This document shows, piece after piece, positions 43,918-52,767 of a stretch of 64,000 bases of DNA. The stretch is taken from the NCBI GenBank assembly GCA_017302615.1, contig JAFLDB010000001.1, positions 124,001 to 188,000 on the forward strand. The letters run 5' to 3'. The stretch's first letter is position 1. The number at the start of each line of letters is the position of its first letter. The notes beneath the pieces are model-generated. The model ran no database searches and was not told where the DNA came from. It was given only the letters and a program-made list of their open reading frames with translations. Position numbers and translations under genes: made by a program. Origin of the DNA: Sphingomonadales bacterium (GTDB taxonomy: Bacteria; Pseudomonadota; Alphaproteobacteria; Sphingomonadales; Sphingomonadaceae).

Positions 43918-44937
43918 CTAGATCCAGCCTTCCAGTACCTGATCGGGCGGGCGGTGGCCATCTATCCAGAAGCGGATGTTGGCAATGACCTTCTCGCCGG
44001 CATGGGCGCGGCCCTCGATCGTGGCGCTGCCGAGATGCGGCAGAGTAATGACATTGGGCAGCGCGATGAGGCGCGGATCGACCGCCGGTTCGCGCGCGAA
44101 CACGTCGAGCCCAGCACCGGCCAGATGGCCGGATTGCAGGGCCTCGATCAGGGCCTCTTCGTCGATCAGATCGCCGCGAGCGGTGTTGATCAGGTAAGCG
44201 CCGGGCTTCATTGCCGCGAGCCGCTCGGCATTGACGAGTTGCCGTGTGGCCGGGCTGGCCGGGCAGTGCAGGCTGACAATGTCGCTTTCGGCAAACAGCC
44301 GGTCGAGATCAGCCTCGTAACGCGCGCCGAACATCGTCTCGATGCTGGAGGGCAAGCGGTGGCGATTGTGATAGACCACTTCCATGCCGAAGGCGCGGGC
44401 GCGGTGGGCCACGGCCTGGCCGATCCGGCCCATGCCGACGATCCCCAGGCGCTTGCCGCCCACACAGCGGCCCAGCATGGCCGTTGGGGCCCAGCCGGTC
44501 CACTTGCCATCACGGACCAGGCGGCTGCCTTCTCCCAGCCGGCGCGGCACAGACAGAATCAGCATCAGGGTAAGATCGGCGGTATCGTCGGTGAATACCC
44601 CCGGCGTGTTGGTGACGATGATCTTGCGGGCCCGGGCGGCAGCCAGATCGATGTGCTCGATCCCCGCGCCGAAATTGGCGATCAGGCCCAGCCGGTCTCC
44701 GGCAGCGGCGATCATTTCGCCATCGATCCGGTCGGTCACGGTCGGCACCAGCACATCGCTGCCCTGCATCGCCGCGATCAGTTCGTCGCGGCTCATCGGC
44801 CGGTCCTCGACGTTCAGTTCTACGTCGAACAGTTCACCCAGCCGGGCTTCCACTTCGGGCAGCAGGTGGCGGGTCACATGCACGCGGGGCTTGCCTTCGA
44901 TCCGGCGGCCGGAGGGAGTGTCGGTCACGACTGTCAT
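43918..44937 (-). CDS. D-2-hydroxyacid dehydrogenase (glyoxylate/hydroxypyruvate reductase-like)
   Basis: NAD(P)-dependent D-isomer 2-hydroxyacid dehydrogenase, 339 residues. Nucleotide-binding GIVGMGRIGQAVA and catalytic Arg in NTARGDLIDEEAL are followed by Glu in DVFAREP and His in LPHLGSAT. NFGAGIEHID and HNRHRL precede and follow the Rossmann fold; an Arg-His after the second strand hints at NADPH preference. Glyoxylate or hydroxypyruvate reduction is the most likely reaction but substrate cannot be fixed. ATG 44937 was chosen over TTG 44943. Confidence 0.9.
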   Translation of the reverse strand: MTVVTDTPSGRRIEGKPRVHVTRHLLPEVEARLGELFDVELNVEDRPMSRDELIAAMQGSDVLVPTVTDRIDGEMIAAAGDRLGLIANFGAGIEHIDLAAARARKIIVTNTPGVFTDDTADLTLMLILSVPRRLGEGSRLVRDGKWTGWAPTAMLGRCVGGKRLGIVGMGRIGQAVAHRARAFGMEVVYHNRHRLPSSIETMFGARYEADLDRLFAESDIVSLHCPASPATRQLVNAERLAAMKPGAYLINTARGDLIDEEALIEALQSGHLAGAGLDVFAREPAVDPRLIALPNVITLPHLGSATIEGRAHAGEKVIANIRFWIDGHRPPDQVLEGWI

Positions 44938-45015
44938 GGGCAAAGCGCTAGGCCGGGGCGGGGCGCATGGTCAAGCGGCTTGAAGCGGCGGGTGATCACG
45001 GGCTAACAGGCAGGG

Positions 45016-45486
45016 ATGCAGATCCTCCGACAGATTGCCATGGTTGTCTTGCTGGTGCTGGCCGTTCCGGCCCTGGCCCAGGACTCGGCCGAGACGCCCT
45101 ATTGGGCCTCGATCCGGGTCAGCGAGGTCAACATGCGGGTCGGTCCGGGCGAGGATTACCGCATCCTGTGGGTCTACAAGCGGCCCGGCCTGCCGCTTAA
45201 AGTGCTGCGCATCAAGGAAGGCTGGCGCTTTGTCCAGGACCCGGACGGAGCCAGTGGCTGGGTGCTGGCCCGGTTCCTGACCCGGCAGCGCACCGCCTTT
45301 GTGAAGAAGGGTGAGCCGGCCGACATGCGTGAGGCGCCCGACCGGCAATCAAAACTGCGCTGGCGGCTTTTGCCGGGTGTTACCGGGCAACTGGGTGAAT
45401 GCGACAAGGGCTGGTGCGCTTTCACCGTCGGGCCGCGTCAGGGCTTTGTCCCGCAGGACCGGTTATGGGGGGCAGGGGAGCCCTGA
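45016..45486 (+). CDS. secreted SH3-domain protein
   Basis: A 156-residue protein with a signal peptide (cleavage after ALA-Q) and two bacterial SH3-like segments: VSEVNMRVGPGEDYRILWVYKR with GWRFVQDPDGASGWVLARFL, and ADMREAPDRQSKLRWRL with GWCAFTVGPRQGFVPQDRLWG. Such proteins usually bind peptidoglycan in the periplasm. It is divergent from the dehydrogenase gene (78-bp gap) and convergent with a small basic secreted protein gene. Confidence 0.85.
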   Translation: MQILRQIAMVVLLVLAVPALAQDSAETPYWASIRVSEVNMRVGPGEDYRILWVYKRPGLPLKVLRIKEGWRFVQDPDGASGWVLARFLTRQRTAFVKKGEPADMREAPDRQSKLRWRLLPGVTGQLGECDKGWCAFTVGPRQGFVPQDRLWGAGEP

Positions 45487-45520
45487 GGCGCCCCCGCCGG
45501 CCCGATCTGGTGGCCGCCGA

Positions 45521-45790
45521 TCAGCGCCCACGGTTATGCTGGCGATGGAAGCGGCGGGTGTCCTGCTTCAGTTCGTGCTTGGCCTTGCCCAGTTCGCGGC
45601 GTTCTTCCTTTGCGCCGCGCCAGTCGCGCTCGCGCAGTTCCTCCTTGAGGTCGCGCTTTTCCTCACGCACCTGCCTGACGTCATGACGCAATTCGGTGCG
45701 GGTGACATGGCCCGGCTTGGCATGGGCCTGGGCAGCGACCGGCATGGTCAGGCCGGCGATGAAGGCAAGGGCAATCTGCTTGGTCTTCAT
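45521..45790 (-). CDS. small secreted highly charged protein, unknown function
   Basis: An 89-residue product: signal peptide (MKTKQIALAFIAGLTMPVAAQA) then about 67 residues almost entirely Arg, Lys, Glu, Asp and His, with a coiled-coil-like pattern (VREEKRDLKEELRERDW, KEERRELGKAKHELKQD) and a basic tail RRFHRQHNRGR. GGGAGAA lies 7-8 nt before the ATG. I do not recognise a family; it may be a periplasmic helical protein contacting RNA-like or anionic polymers, membranes or metals, but nothing in the sequence settles this. Confidence 0.7.
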   Translation of the reverse strand: MKTKQIALAFIAGLTMPVAAQAHAKPGHVTRTELRHDVRQVREEKRDLKEELRERDWRGAKEERRELGKAKHELKQDTRRFHRQHNRGR

Positions 45791-45870
45791 GGCGCATTCT
45801 CCCTGTGATGGTGGAGTGCGGCCGGACGGGACTGCCCGACCGCGAGCCATGAAATCGTGTCTTGCGGCTG

Positions 45871-45908
45871 AACGGCAGACAAACCAGCTGTAAGATTTGT
45901 CTGCCGTT
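45871..45908 (-). terminator. 13-bp perfect inverted repeat downstream of the thiolase gene
   Basis: AACGGCAGACAAA (45871-45883) and TTTGTCTGCCGTT (45896-45908) are perfect complements with a 12-nt spacer, 24 bp past the thiolase stop. As minus-strand RNA it would be a stable hairpin; the T-run (GTTTTG) is on the plus side, so true intrinsic termination is uncertain. Confidence 0.5.
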
Positions 45909-45931
45909 TTGTCACAAAGTGTCGCGCCGGA

Positions 45932-47128
45932 TCACACCAGTTCGACCGCCACGGCCGTCGCCTCGCCGCCGCCGATGCACAGGCTGGCCACACCCTTCTT
46001 CTTGCCGTGGCGCTGCAGCGCGGCGATCAGCGTGGTGACGATCCGCGCGCCCGACGCGCCGATCGGATGGCCCAGCGCGGTCGCGCCGCCGTGGACGTTG
46101 ATCTTCTCATGCGGAATGCCAAGGTCGTGCATCGCGAACATCGCGACGCAAGCAAAGGCCTCGTTCACTTCGAACAGGTCGACATCGGCCAGCGTCCAGC
46201 CGGCCTTGTCCAGCACCTTGTTGATCGCGCCGACCGGAGCCGTGGTGAAGTCCTTCGGTTCCTGGGCATGGGCGGCCACGGCCACCACCTGCGCAACCGG
46301 GGCGAGGCCCTTGGCCTTGGCCACGCTGTCACGGGTCAGCACCAGTGCGGCAGCGCCGTCCGAGATCGAGCTGGACGTGGCGGCGGTGATGGTGCCGTCC
46401 TTGGCGAAGGCGGGCTTCAGGGTCGGGATCTTGTCGGGGCGGCCCTTGCCGGGCTGCTCGTCGGTATCGACCACCACCTCACCGGCGCGGCTGATCACGG
46501 TCACCGGAACCACTTCGGCCGCAAAGGCACCTTCGGCGATCGCTGCCTGCGCGCGGCGCAGCGACTCGATGGAATAGGCGTCCTGGGCCTCGCGGGTCAG
46601 TTGATAGGCATCGGCGGTTTCCTGCGCGAAAGTGCCCATTGCCCGGCCCGGCTCATAGGCATCTTCCAGCCCATCGAGGAACATGTGGTCATAGGCGGTG
46701 TCGTGGCCGATCCGCGCGCCCGAACGGTGCTTCTTGAGGATGTAGGGCGCATTGGTCATGCTCTCCATACCGCCTGCGACAACCAGGTCGATCGAACCCG
46801 CGGCCAGTGCCTCGGCACCCATAATCAGGGTCTGCATCCCCGATCCGCAGACCTTGTTGACCGTGGTGGCCTGGACCGACTTGGGCAGGCCGGCCTTGAT
46901 TGTGGCCTGACGGGCCGGGGCCTGGCCGAGGCCGGCGGGCAGCACGCAGCCCATATAGACGCGTTCGATCTCGTCGCCCTTTACGCCGGCCCGCTCGACC
47001 GCCGCCTTGATCGCGGTGGCGCCAAGGTCGGTCGCGCTGACATCGGACAGGGCGCCCTGCATGCCGCCCATCGGGGTGCGGGCGTAAGAGAGGATGACAA
47101 TCGGGTCCTGCGCGGAAATCTGGGCCAT
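45932..47128 (-). CDS. acetyl-CoA C-acetyltransferase (biosynthetic thiolase)
   Basis: Thiolase of 398 residues condensing two acetyl-CoA to acetoacetyl-CoA, or the reverse. Nucleophile Cys94 is in NKVCGSGM, the active-site His354 in ATALGHPIG and second Cys384 in CIGGGEAT. NEAFA near residue 325 completes the site. It may feed polyhydroxybutyrate synthesis or isoleucine/fatty acid breakdown; no phaB or phaC is adjacent, so the gene name phaA is not assigned. It is divergent from an aldehyde dehydrogenase gene. Confidence 0.94.
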   Translation of the reverse strand: MAQISAQDPIVILSYARTPMGGMQGALSDVSATDLGATAIKAAVERAGVKGDEIERVYMGCVLPAGLGQAPARQATIKAGLPKSVQATTVNKVCGSGMQTLIMGAEALAAGSIDLVVAGGMESMTNAPYILKKHRSGARIGHDTAYDHMFLDGLEDAYEPGRAMGTFAQETADAYQLTREAQDAYSIESLRRAQAAIAEGAFAAEVVPVTVISRAGEVVVDTDEQPGKGRPDKIPTLKPAFAKDGTITAATSSSISDGAAALVLTRDSVAKAKGLAPVAQVVAVAAHAQEPKDFTTAPVGAINKVLDKAGWTLADVDLFEVNEAFACVAMFAMHDLGIPHEKINVHGGATALGHPIGASGARIVTTLIAALQRHGKKKGVASLCIGGGEATAVAVELV

Positions 47129-47174
47129 GGCCTTTGCCTTTCTCGGGATGGGTACAATTTGGCGATCTGTTTAA

Positions 47175-47189
47175 TGTTGCATCGCAACA
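47175..47189. promoter_or_regulatory. palindromic operator candidate between thiolase and aldehyde dehydrogenase genes
   Basis: TGTTGC-ATC-GCAACA lies 46 bp from the thiolase start in a 152-bp divergent gap. TGC-N3-GCA dyads are bound by the polyhydroxybutyrate regulator PhaR in some alphaproteobacteria (from memory); that identification is tentative. Confidence 0.35.
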
Positions 47190-47280
47190 ATGGCAATTGC
47201 CCGTTGGTCGTATCAGCCGCTTGCCTTGGCGCGGCTCTTGCGGGAAAAGGTGGCAAACTGAAACGGGGAAGGATCACGCC

Positions 47281-48714
47281 ATGAGCACCGCCGAAATTGA
47301 CCGCATGAACGCCGTTCTGGCCAAGCAGCGCAGCGCCTTTACGGCTGCCATGCCGGAACCGCTTTCGGTCCGGGCGGACCGGATCGACCGGGCGGTGGCG
47401 CTGCTGGTCGATCACAAGGATGCCTTTGCCAAGGCGGTCAGCGCCGATTTCGGCCACCGCAGCATCGAACAGACCCTGATGACCGACATCATGCCTTCGG
47501 TCGGCGCGCTCAAGCACGCGAAGAAGCACCTGTCGGCCTGGAGCCGCGACGAAAAGCGCAAGGCGATGTTCCCGCTGGGGCTGCTCGGGGCCAAGGCCAA
47601 GGTAGTCTATCAGCCCAAGGGAGTGGTCGGGGTAATCGCGCCGTGGAACTTCCCGGTCGGCATGGTGATGGTGCCGATGGCCGGGATCCTCGCCGCGGGC
47701 AACCGCGCCATGGTCAAGCCGAGCGAATTTACCGAACGCGTATCGGACCTGTTTGCCGAAGTGGTCCCGCAGTATTTCGCCGAAGAGGAAATGGCGGTCT
47801 TCACCGGCGGGGTTGAGGTCGGCACGGCGTTCAGCCGGCTGGCGTTCGACCACCTGATCTTCACCGGGGCGACCAGCGTGGGCAAGCACATCATGCGCGC
47901 GGCGGCCGACAATCTGGTGCCGGTCACGCTGGAACTGGGCGGCAAATCGCCCACGTTCATCGGCCGGAGCGCCGACAAGCAGAAGGCCGGTGAGCGTATC
48001 GCCATGGGCAAGATGATGAACGCCGGCCAGATCTGCCTTGCTCCGGATTACCTGATGGTGGCGAAGGAGCAGGAAAGCGAGGTTATCGACAGCGTTCGCA
48101 CTGGCGTGGGCTCGATGTATTCCAGCCTGCTGGCGAACGACGATTACACTTCGGTGGTCAATGGCCGGAACTATGAACGTCTCCAGGGCTATCTGGCCGA
48201 TGCGAAGGCCAAGGGCGCGGAACTGATCGAGGTGAACCCGGCCGGCGAGGACTTTGCCGCGTCCAACGGTAACAAGATGCCGCTGACCATCCTGCGCAAT
48301 GTTAACGACGACATGAAGGTCATGCAGGAGGAAATCTTCGGCCCGATCCTGCCGGTGATGACCTATGACAGCATCGACCAGGCGATCGATTACGTGAACG
48401 CCCATGACCGGCCGCTGGGGCTGTATTATTTCGGCAATGACAAGGCCGAGGAGGAAAAGGTCCTTTCGCGTACCATTTCGGGCGGGGTCACGGTCAACGA
48501 CGTGCTGTTCCATAACGCGATGGAAGACCTCCCGTTCGGCGGGGTCGGGCCTTCGGGCATGGGCAATTACCACGGCTTTGACGGGTTCAAGACGTTCAGT
48601 CACGCCCGGGCGGTCTATCGCCAGTCGAACATGGACATCGCCAAGCTGTCGGGCTTCAAGCCGCCTTACGGCAAGCAGACGCAGGCAACCTTGGCCCGCG
48701 AACTCAAGAAGTAA
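47281..48714 (+). CDS. coniferyl-aldehyde-dehydrogenase-like aldehyde dehydrogenase
   Basis: NAD(P)-dependent aldehyde dehydrogenase, 477 residues. APWNFPVG is the Asn motif, VTLELGGKSP gives general base Glu218, and the nucleophile is Cys252 in NAGQICLAPDY. The DDYTSVVNGRNYERL segment and C-terminal length fit the coniferyl aldehyde dehydrogenase (CalB-like) class rather than succinate-semialdehyde dehydrogenase, which usually reads GQVC. It has no visible membrane tail. GGGGAAGGA lies about 9 nt before ATG 47281. Substrate may be an aromatic or medium-chain aldehyde. Confidence 0.87.
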   Translation: MSTAEIDRMNAVLAKQRSAFTAAMPEPLSVRADRIDRAVALLVDHKDAFAKAVSADFGHRSIEQTLMTDIMPSVGALKHAKKHLSAWSRDEKRKAMFPLGLLGAKAKVVYQPKGVVGVIAPWNFPVGMVMVPMAGILAAGNRAMVKPSEFTERVSDLFAEVVPQYFAEEEMAVFTGGVEVGTAFSRLAFDHLIFTGATSVGKHIMRAAADNLVPVTLELGGKSPTFIGRSADKQKAGERIAMGKMMNAGQICLAPDYLMVAKEQESEVIDSVRTGVGSMYSSLLANDDYTSVVNGRNYERLQGYLADAKAKGAELIEVNPAGEDFAASNGNKMPLTILRNVNDDMKVMQEEIFGPILPVMTYDSIDQAIDYVNAHDRPLGLYYFGNDKAEEEKVLSRTISGGVTVNDVLFHNAMEDLPFGGVGPSGMGNYHGFDGFKTFSHARAVYRQSNMDIAKLSGFKPPYGKQTQATLARELKK

Positions 48715-48754
48715 CCCGGCCGAGGGGCGATCTACAGGGCAAAAGGGGAAAAAT

Positions 48755-48795
48755 GCCCGTTTCGGCGGGCAGGCCCCCTTGCACCCCGCGCAAGG
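48755..48795 (+). promoter_or_regulatory. two hairpins in the leader region of the nuo operon
   Basis: GCCCG-N6-CGGGC (48755-48770) and CCTTGC-N7-GCAAGG (48777-48795) lie in the 126-bp gap before nuoA. They may end the aldehyde dehydrogenase transcript or structure the nuo leader; no convincing -35/-10 pair stands out. Confidence 0.3.
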
Positions 48796-48840
48796 CGGGA
48801 CTAGGGCGCGGCTATCTGTTCAGCTAGGCGAGTCAGCCCC

Positions 48841-49215
48841 TTGGTAGACCTGTCACAATACCTGCCGATCCTGATCTTCCTCGGGATCGCTCTGGCCCTT
48901 TCAACGGCCTTCGTGTTCCTGCCGATGGGAGTGGCGCGCCTGACCGGCACGCACAATCCGACCGCGGAAAAGGAAAGCGAGTACGAGTGCGGCTTCCCGG
49001 CTTTCGAAGAGCCGCGCAGCCAGTTCGACGTGCGCTTCTACCTGGTGGCGATCCTGTTCATCGTCTTCGATCTGGAAGCGGCCTTCCTGTTCCCGTGGGC
49101 GGTCAGCTTCCTTGATCTGGGCTGGGCAGCCTGGATCACGATGATGGTCTTCATTGCCGAACTCGTCGTCGGCCTTGTCTATGCCTGGAGAATGGGGGCT
49201 CTGGATTGGGAATGA
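48841..49215 (+). CDS. nuoA: NADH-quinone oxidoreductase subunit A
   Basis: Small membrane subunit of complex I, 124 residues, three helices. [42 protein letters not shown] contains the hallmark loop with the Cys and the FDLE motif on helix 2, which line the quinone-site region. TTG 48841 is the only possible early start (an in-frame stop precedes at 48802) and gives the expected [10 protein letters not shown] opening; the Shine-Dalgarno is weak. It overlaps nuoB by 4 nt. Confidence 0.95.
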   Translation: MVDLSQYLPILIFLGIALALSTAFVFLPMGVARLTGTHNPTAEKESEYECGFPAFEEPRSQFDVRFYLVAILFIVFDLEAAFLFPWAVSFLDLGWAAWITMMVFIAELVVGLVYAWRMGALDWE

Positions 49216-49769
49216 CCGACCAACTCGACGCGATCGGCCGTCCGCTCTGGAACCGGCCCGACATCACTCCGCCCGATGCGGACTTCTTCAACAGCCTCAA
49301 CGCCGAGGTGAACGACAAGGGCTTCCTGGTCGTCGGGACCGAGGAACTGTTCCAGTGGGCCCGTACCGGCTCGCTGTGGTGGATGACCTTCGGCCTGGCC
49401 TGCTGCGCTGTGGAGATGATCCACGTCAACATGCCGCGCTATGACATGGAGCGCTTCGGTGTCGCCCCGCGCGCATCCCCGCGCCAGTCGGACGTGATGA
49501 TCGTGGCGGGCACGCTGTGCAACAAGATGGCCCCGGCGCTGCGCAAGGTCTATGATCAGATGTCGGACCCGAAGTACGTCATCTCGATGGGCAGCTGCGC
49601 CAATGGCGGCGGCTATTACCACTACAGCTATTCCGTTGTGCGCGGGTGTGACCGGATTGTTCCGGTCGATATCTACGTGCCGGGCTGCCCGCCGACGGCC
49701 GAAGCGCTGCTTTACGGTGTGATGCAGCTCCAGCGGAAAATCCGCCGGGTGGGGACGATCGAGCGATGA
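49212..49769 (+). CDS. nuoB: NADH-quinone oxidoreductase subunit B
   Basis: Peripheral-arm subunit holding the terminal [4Fe-4S] cluster N2 that reduces quinone, 185 residues. Ligands are the adjacent Cys64-Cys65 in GLACCAVEM, Cys129 in MGSCANGGG and Cys159 in [11 protein letters not shown] 49212 forms an ATGA overlap with nuoA; an upstream TTG at 49206 is unnecessary. Overlaps nuoC by 4 nt. Confidence 0.97.
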   Translation: MTDQLDAIGRPLWNRPDITPPDADFFNSLNAEVNDKGFLVVGTEELFQWARTGSLWWMTFGLACCAVEMIHVNMPRYDMERFGVAPRASPRQSDVMIVAGTLCNKMAPALRKVYDQMSDPKYVISMGSCANGGGYYHYSYSVVRGCDRIVPVDIYVPGCPPTAEALLYGVMQLQRKIRRVGTIER

Positions 49770-50398
49770 GCAAGGTACTGCATTCCGCCCCGCGCTTTGC
49801 CTCGAATGAAGGCGTGGTCGAGGCGCTGACCAAGGCGCTTGGCACCATGCTGGTGGCGGCCGAGGAGCAGCATGGCGAAGTCGTGCTGACCATTCAGCGC
49901 GGCGAGATCGCGAATGCGCTGCGCACCCTGCGCGATGGGCATGAATACCAGCAGCTGATGGAAATCGCCGGGGTGGATTACCCTGACCGGGCCGAGCGGT
50001 TCGAAGTGGTCTACATGCTGCTGTCGGTGACGAAGAACCACCGCCTGCTGGTGAAGGTCAACGCTGCCGAGAATACCCCGGTCCCGACCGTGACCACGCT
50101 GTGGCCCAACGCCGGCTGGCTCGAGCGCGAAGTGTTCGACCTTTATGGCGTGATCTTCGAAGGAAACCAGGACCTGCGCCGGATCCTGACCGACTACGGC
50201 TTTGAAGGCCATCCTTTCCGCAAGGACTTCCCGCTGACCGGCTATGTCGAGCTGCGCTATTCCCAGGAACAGCAGCGCGTGATCTACGAGCCGGTCAAGC
50301 TGAACCAGGACCTGCGGCAGTTCGATTTTCTCAGCCCGTGGGAAGGCGCGGACTACGTGCTGCCGGGCGACGAAAAGGCTGAGGGAGACAAGGCATGA
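49766..50398 (+). CDS. nuoC: NADH-quinone oxidoreductase subunit C
   Basis: Peripheral-arm 30-kDa-type subunit, 210 residues, structural partner of NuoD at the quinone module. The conserved block [17 protein letters not shown], with [22 protein letters not shown], is intact. It is a separate gene, not fused to nuoD as in E. coli. The tail after FDFLSPWEG is short and acidic. Overlaps nuoD by 4 nt. Confidence 0.96.
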   Translation: MSKVLHSAPRFASNEGVVEALTKALGTMLVAAEEQHGEVVLTIQRGEIANALRTLRDGHEYQQLMEIAGVDYPDRAERFEVVYMLLSVTKNHRLLVKVNAAENTPVPTVTTLWPNAGWLEREVFDLYGVIFEGNQDLRRILTDYGFEGHPFRKDFPLTGYVELRYSQEQQRVIYEPVKLNQDLRQFDFLSPWEGADYVLPGDEKAEGDKA

Positions 50399-51606
50399 GC
50401 TTTACCCTCGAGGAATCGCCGACCACCGGCGATGAAGTCATCACCAACTACACGATCAACTTCGGCCCGCAGCACCCGGCCGCGCACGGCGTGCTGCGCA
50501 TGGTGCTGGAACTGGACGGCGAGATCATCGAGCGCGTCGATCCGCACGTCGGCCTGCTGCATCGCGGCACCGAAAAGCTGATCGAGCACAAGACCTACCT
50601 GCAGGCGCTGCCCTACTTCGACCGGCTCGACTATTGCTCGCCGCTGGGGATGGAGCACAGCTACGTCCTGGCGGTCGAAAAACTGCTCAACGTCGAAGTG
50701 CCGCTGCGTGGGCAATACCTGCGCGTGCTGTTCGCCGAACTGACCCGCATCTGCAACCACATGCTCAACATGGGGTCGCACGTGATGGACGTCGGCGCGA
50801 TGACGCCGAACCTGTGGCTGTTCGAAATCCGCGAGGATTGCCTCAACTTCTTCGAGCGCGCTTCGGGCGCCCGGATGCACTCGGCCTGGTTCCGCCCCGG
50901 CGGGGTGCACCAGGACGTGCCGGAAAAGCTGCTGGTCGATATCGGTGAATGGCTGGATGACCGCCTGCCGCGCCTGTTCGAAGACGCGATGAGCCTGGTG
51001 ATCGACAACCGCATCTTCAAGCAGCGCAACGTCGATATCGCCGTGGTCAGCAAGGAAGACGCGCTGGCCTGGGGCTTCTCTGGCCCGATGATCCGTGCCG
51101 CCGGCATTCCGTGGGACCTGCGCAAGAGCCAGCCCTATGACGTCTACGACCGGATGGACTTCGAAATCCCGGTCGGCACCAATTCGGACTGCTATGACCG
51201 GTTCATGGTCCGCGTCGAGGAAGTGCGCCAGTCGGCCCGGATCATGAAGCAGTGCCTGGCGCAGATGCCGTCCGGCCCGGTAGCCAGCACCGATCCCAAG
51301 GTCTCGCCGCCCAAGCGGGCCGAGATGAAGCAGTCGATGGAAGCGCTGATCCACCACTTCAAGCTCTACACCGAAGGCTTCCACGTTCCGGCGGGCGAAG
51401 TCTATGTGGCGACCGAAAGCCCCAAGGGCGAATTCGGCGTCTATCTGGTCAGCGATGGCAGCAACAAGCCGTACCGCTGCAAGATCCGCCCGACCGCGTT
51501 CTCGCACCTTCAGGCGATGGACTTCATGTGCAAGGGTCACATGCTGCCCGACGCGACCGCCATTCTCGGCGCAATCGACGTCGTGTTCGGGGAGTGCGAC
51601 CGGTGA
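50395..51606 (+). CDS. nuoD: NADH-quinone oxidoreductase subunit D
   Basis: 49-kDa-type subunit, 403 residues, forming the quinone-binding cavity with NuoB. The N-terminal [14 protein letters not shown] carries the His of the quinone site; [33 protein letters not shown] and the C-terminal DVVFGECDR are typical. The next gene, an NTF2-like protein, starts with GTG overlapping the nuoD stop by 4 nt, so a non-nuo gene is translated directly after nuoD. Confidence 0.97.
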   Translation: MSFTLEESPTTGDEVITNYTINFGPQHPAAHGVLRMVLELDGEIIERVDPHVGLLHRGTEKLIEHKTYLQALPYFDRLDYCSPLGMEHSYVLAVEKLLNVEVPLRGQYLRVLFAELTRICNHMLNMGSHVMDVGAMTPNLWLFEIREDCLNFFERASGARMHSAWFRPGGVHQDVPEKLLVDIGEWLDDRLPRLFEDAMSLVIDNRIFKQRNVDIAVVSKEDALAWGFSGPMIRAAGIPWDLRKSQPYDVYDRMDFEIPVGTNSDCYDRFMVRVEEVRQSARIMKQCLAQMPSGPVASTDPKVSPPKRAEMKQSMEALIHHFKLYTEGFHVPAGEVYVATESPKGEFGVYLVSDGSNKPYRCKIRPTAFSHLQAMDFMCKGHMLPDATAILGAIDVVFGECDR

Positions 51607-51935
51607 GCAGGCTGGCCATCGCCGAACAGATGATCGCGCATTACAATGCGCAGGATGCCGACGCCTATGTCGCGCTGATGACCGACGATGCCTGCGAGGC
51701 AGGCTATCGCGGGGCCGTGCTGCGCGAGGGCAAGGAGGGCACCCGCGCTGGCCTCAAGGCCATGTTCGCGGAGTTTCCGGAAAACCGCGCTGAGATTATC
51801 ACGGGCTACGAATTGGGCGAATTCGCCGTGCTGCATGAGCGGGTCTTCCGTTCGGCAGCGGCCGAACCGTTCGAAGTCATGTCCATCTACTCGTTCGAGG
51901 GCGACAAGTGCTCTCGCGTGGAGTTCGTCCGCTAA
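51603..51935 (+). CDS. NTF2/SnoaL-like small protein inside the nuo operon
   Basis: A 110-residue soluble protein with the cone-fold NTF2/SnoaL pattern: N-terminal helix [49 protein letters not shown], then strands ending [21 protein letters not shown]. Members bind small hydrophobic ligands or act as scaffolds; here no catalytic set is evident. GTG start overlaps nuoD by 4 nt and its TAA overlaps the nuoE ATG by 1 nt, so it is an integral part of the operon. Possible complex I assembly or accessory role is inference. Confidence 0.85.
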   Translation: MSRLAIAEQMIAHYNAQDADAYVALMTDDACEAGYRGAVLREGKEGTRAGLKAMFAEFPENRAEIITGYELGEFAVLHERVFRSAAAEPFEVMSIYSFEGDKCSRVEFVR

Positions 51936-52603
51936 TGGCTGACCGTCACATCGAACCCGATACCCCCGAACTGCGCGCGCGCTGGGGAGGCTTTGCCTGG
52001 ACCAAGGAGAACGCGGCGAAGGCGAAGGAAATCGTCGCCCGCTATCCCGAGGGGCGGCAGCGCTCGGCCGTGATGCCGCTGCTCGATCTGGCCCAGCGCC
52101 AGGTCGGCGCGGAAACCAATACCCAGGGCTGGCTGCCGATCCCGGTGATGGAATATGTCGCGGCACAGCTCCACATGCCGATCATCCGCGTGGTCGAGGT
52201 CGCTACCTTCTACACCATGTACAATCTGGTCCCGGTCGGCCGGTTCCACGTGCAGGTCTGCGGCACGACTCCGTGCATGCTGCGCGGCTCGGACGCTATC
52301 ATGGCTGCCTGCAAGAAGCGCGGCATGGACAAGGGCCACACCACCGATGACGGGCTGTGGACGCTGACCGAAGTGGAATGCATGGGCAACTGTGCTTCCG
52401 CACCGATGGTCCAGATCAACGACGACAATTACGAGGACCTGACCGCAGAGCGGCTCGATGCCGTGCTTGATGCGCTGGCCGCCGGGCAGGCGCCCAAGGC
52501 CGGGACCCAGGAACCGGGCCGTCACACCGTGGAACCGCTCGGCGGGCCGACCACTCTGAAAGAGATGGTCAAGGCCAATCACGATTACCGGAAGGAGTGG
52601 TGA
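51935..52603 (+). CDS. nuoE: NADH-quinone oxidoreductase subunit E
   Basis: 24-kDa-type subunit of the NADH module, 222 residues, with the [2Fe-2S] cluster N1a bound by Cys109, Cys114, Cys149 and Cys153 (VCGTTPCML, VECMGNCASAP). ATFYTMYNLVPVGRFHVQVC is the conserved lead-in. A C-terminal tail of about 45 residues rich in Pro/Gly/Thr follows the thioredoxin-like fold. Overlaps the following small membrane protein gene by 1 nt. Confidence 0.97.
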   Translation: MADRHIEPDTPELRARWGGFAWTKENAAKAKEIVARYPEGRQRSAVMPLLDLAQRQVGAETNTQGWLPIPVMEYVAAQLHMPIIRVVEVATFYTMYNLVPVGRFHVQVCGTTPCMLRGSDAIMAACKKRGMDKGHTTDDGLWTLTEVECMGNCASAPMVQINDDNYEDLTAERLDAVLDALAAGQAPKAGTQEPGRHTVEPLGGPTTLKEMVKANHDYRKEW

Positions 52604-52767
52604 TGAGCGACAAGTTCGACAGCACTGCCTGGACCGGTGACTATCCAAGCCGCCAGAATGCGCCCTTCACGGTGGCCAATGGACAGAAAGTGGCAAAGAT
52701 CGTGATGCTCACCGTTGGCGCGGCTCTGATCGTCAGCGGCCTGCTGATTGCAGGAGGGTTGATCTGA
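52603..52767 (+). CDS. 54-residue single-helix membrane protein between nuoE and nuoF
   Basis: ATG 52603 overlaps the nuoE stop and TGA 52765-52767 overlaps the next ATG. The product begins MSDKFDSTAWTGDYPSRQ, has a polar N-terminus of about 30 residues and one helix (about 32-52; IVMLTVGAALIVSGLLIAGG) reaching the C-terminus. GAAGGAG precedes the start. I do not recognise it. Tail-anchored topology and its place among complex I genes make it a candidate accessory subunit or assembly factor (inference). Confidence 0.8.
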   Translation: MSDKFDSTAWTGDYPSRQNAPFTVANGQKVAKIVMLTVGAALIVSGLLIAGGLI

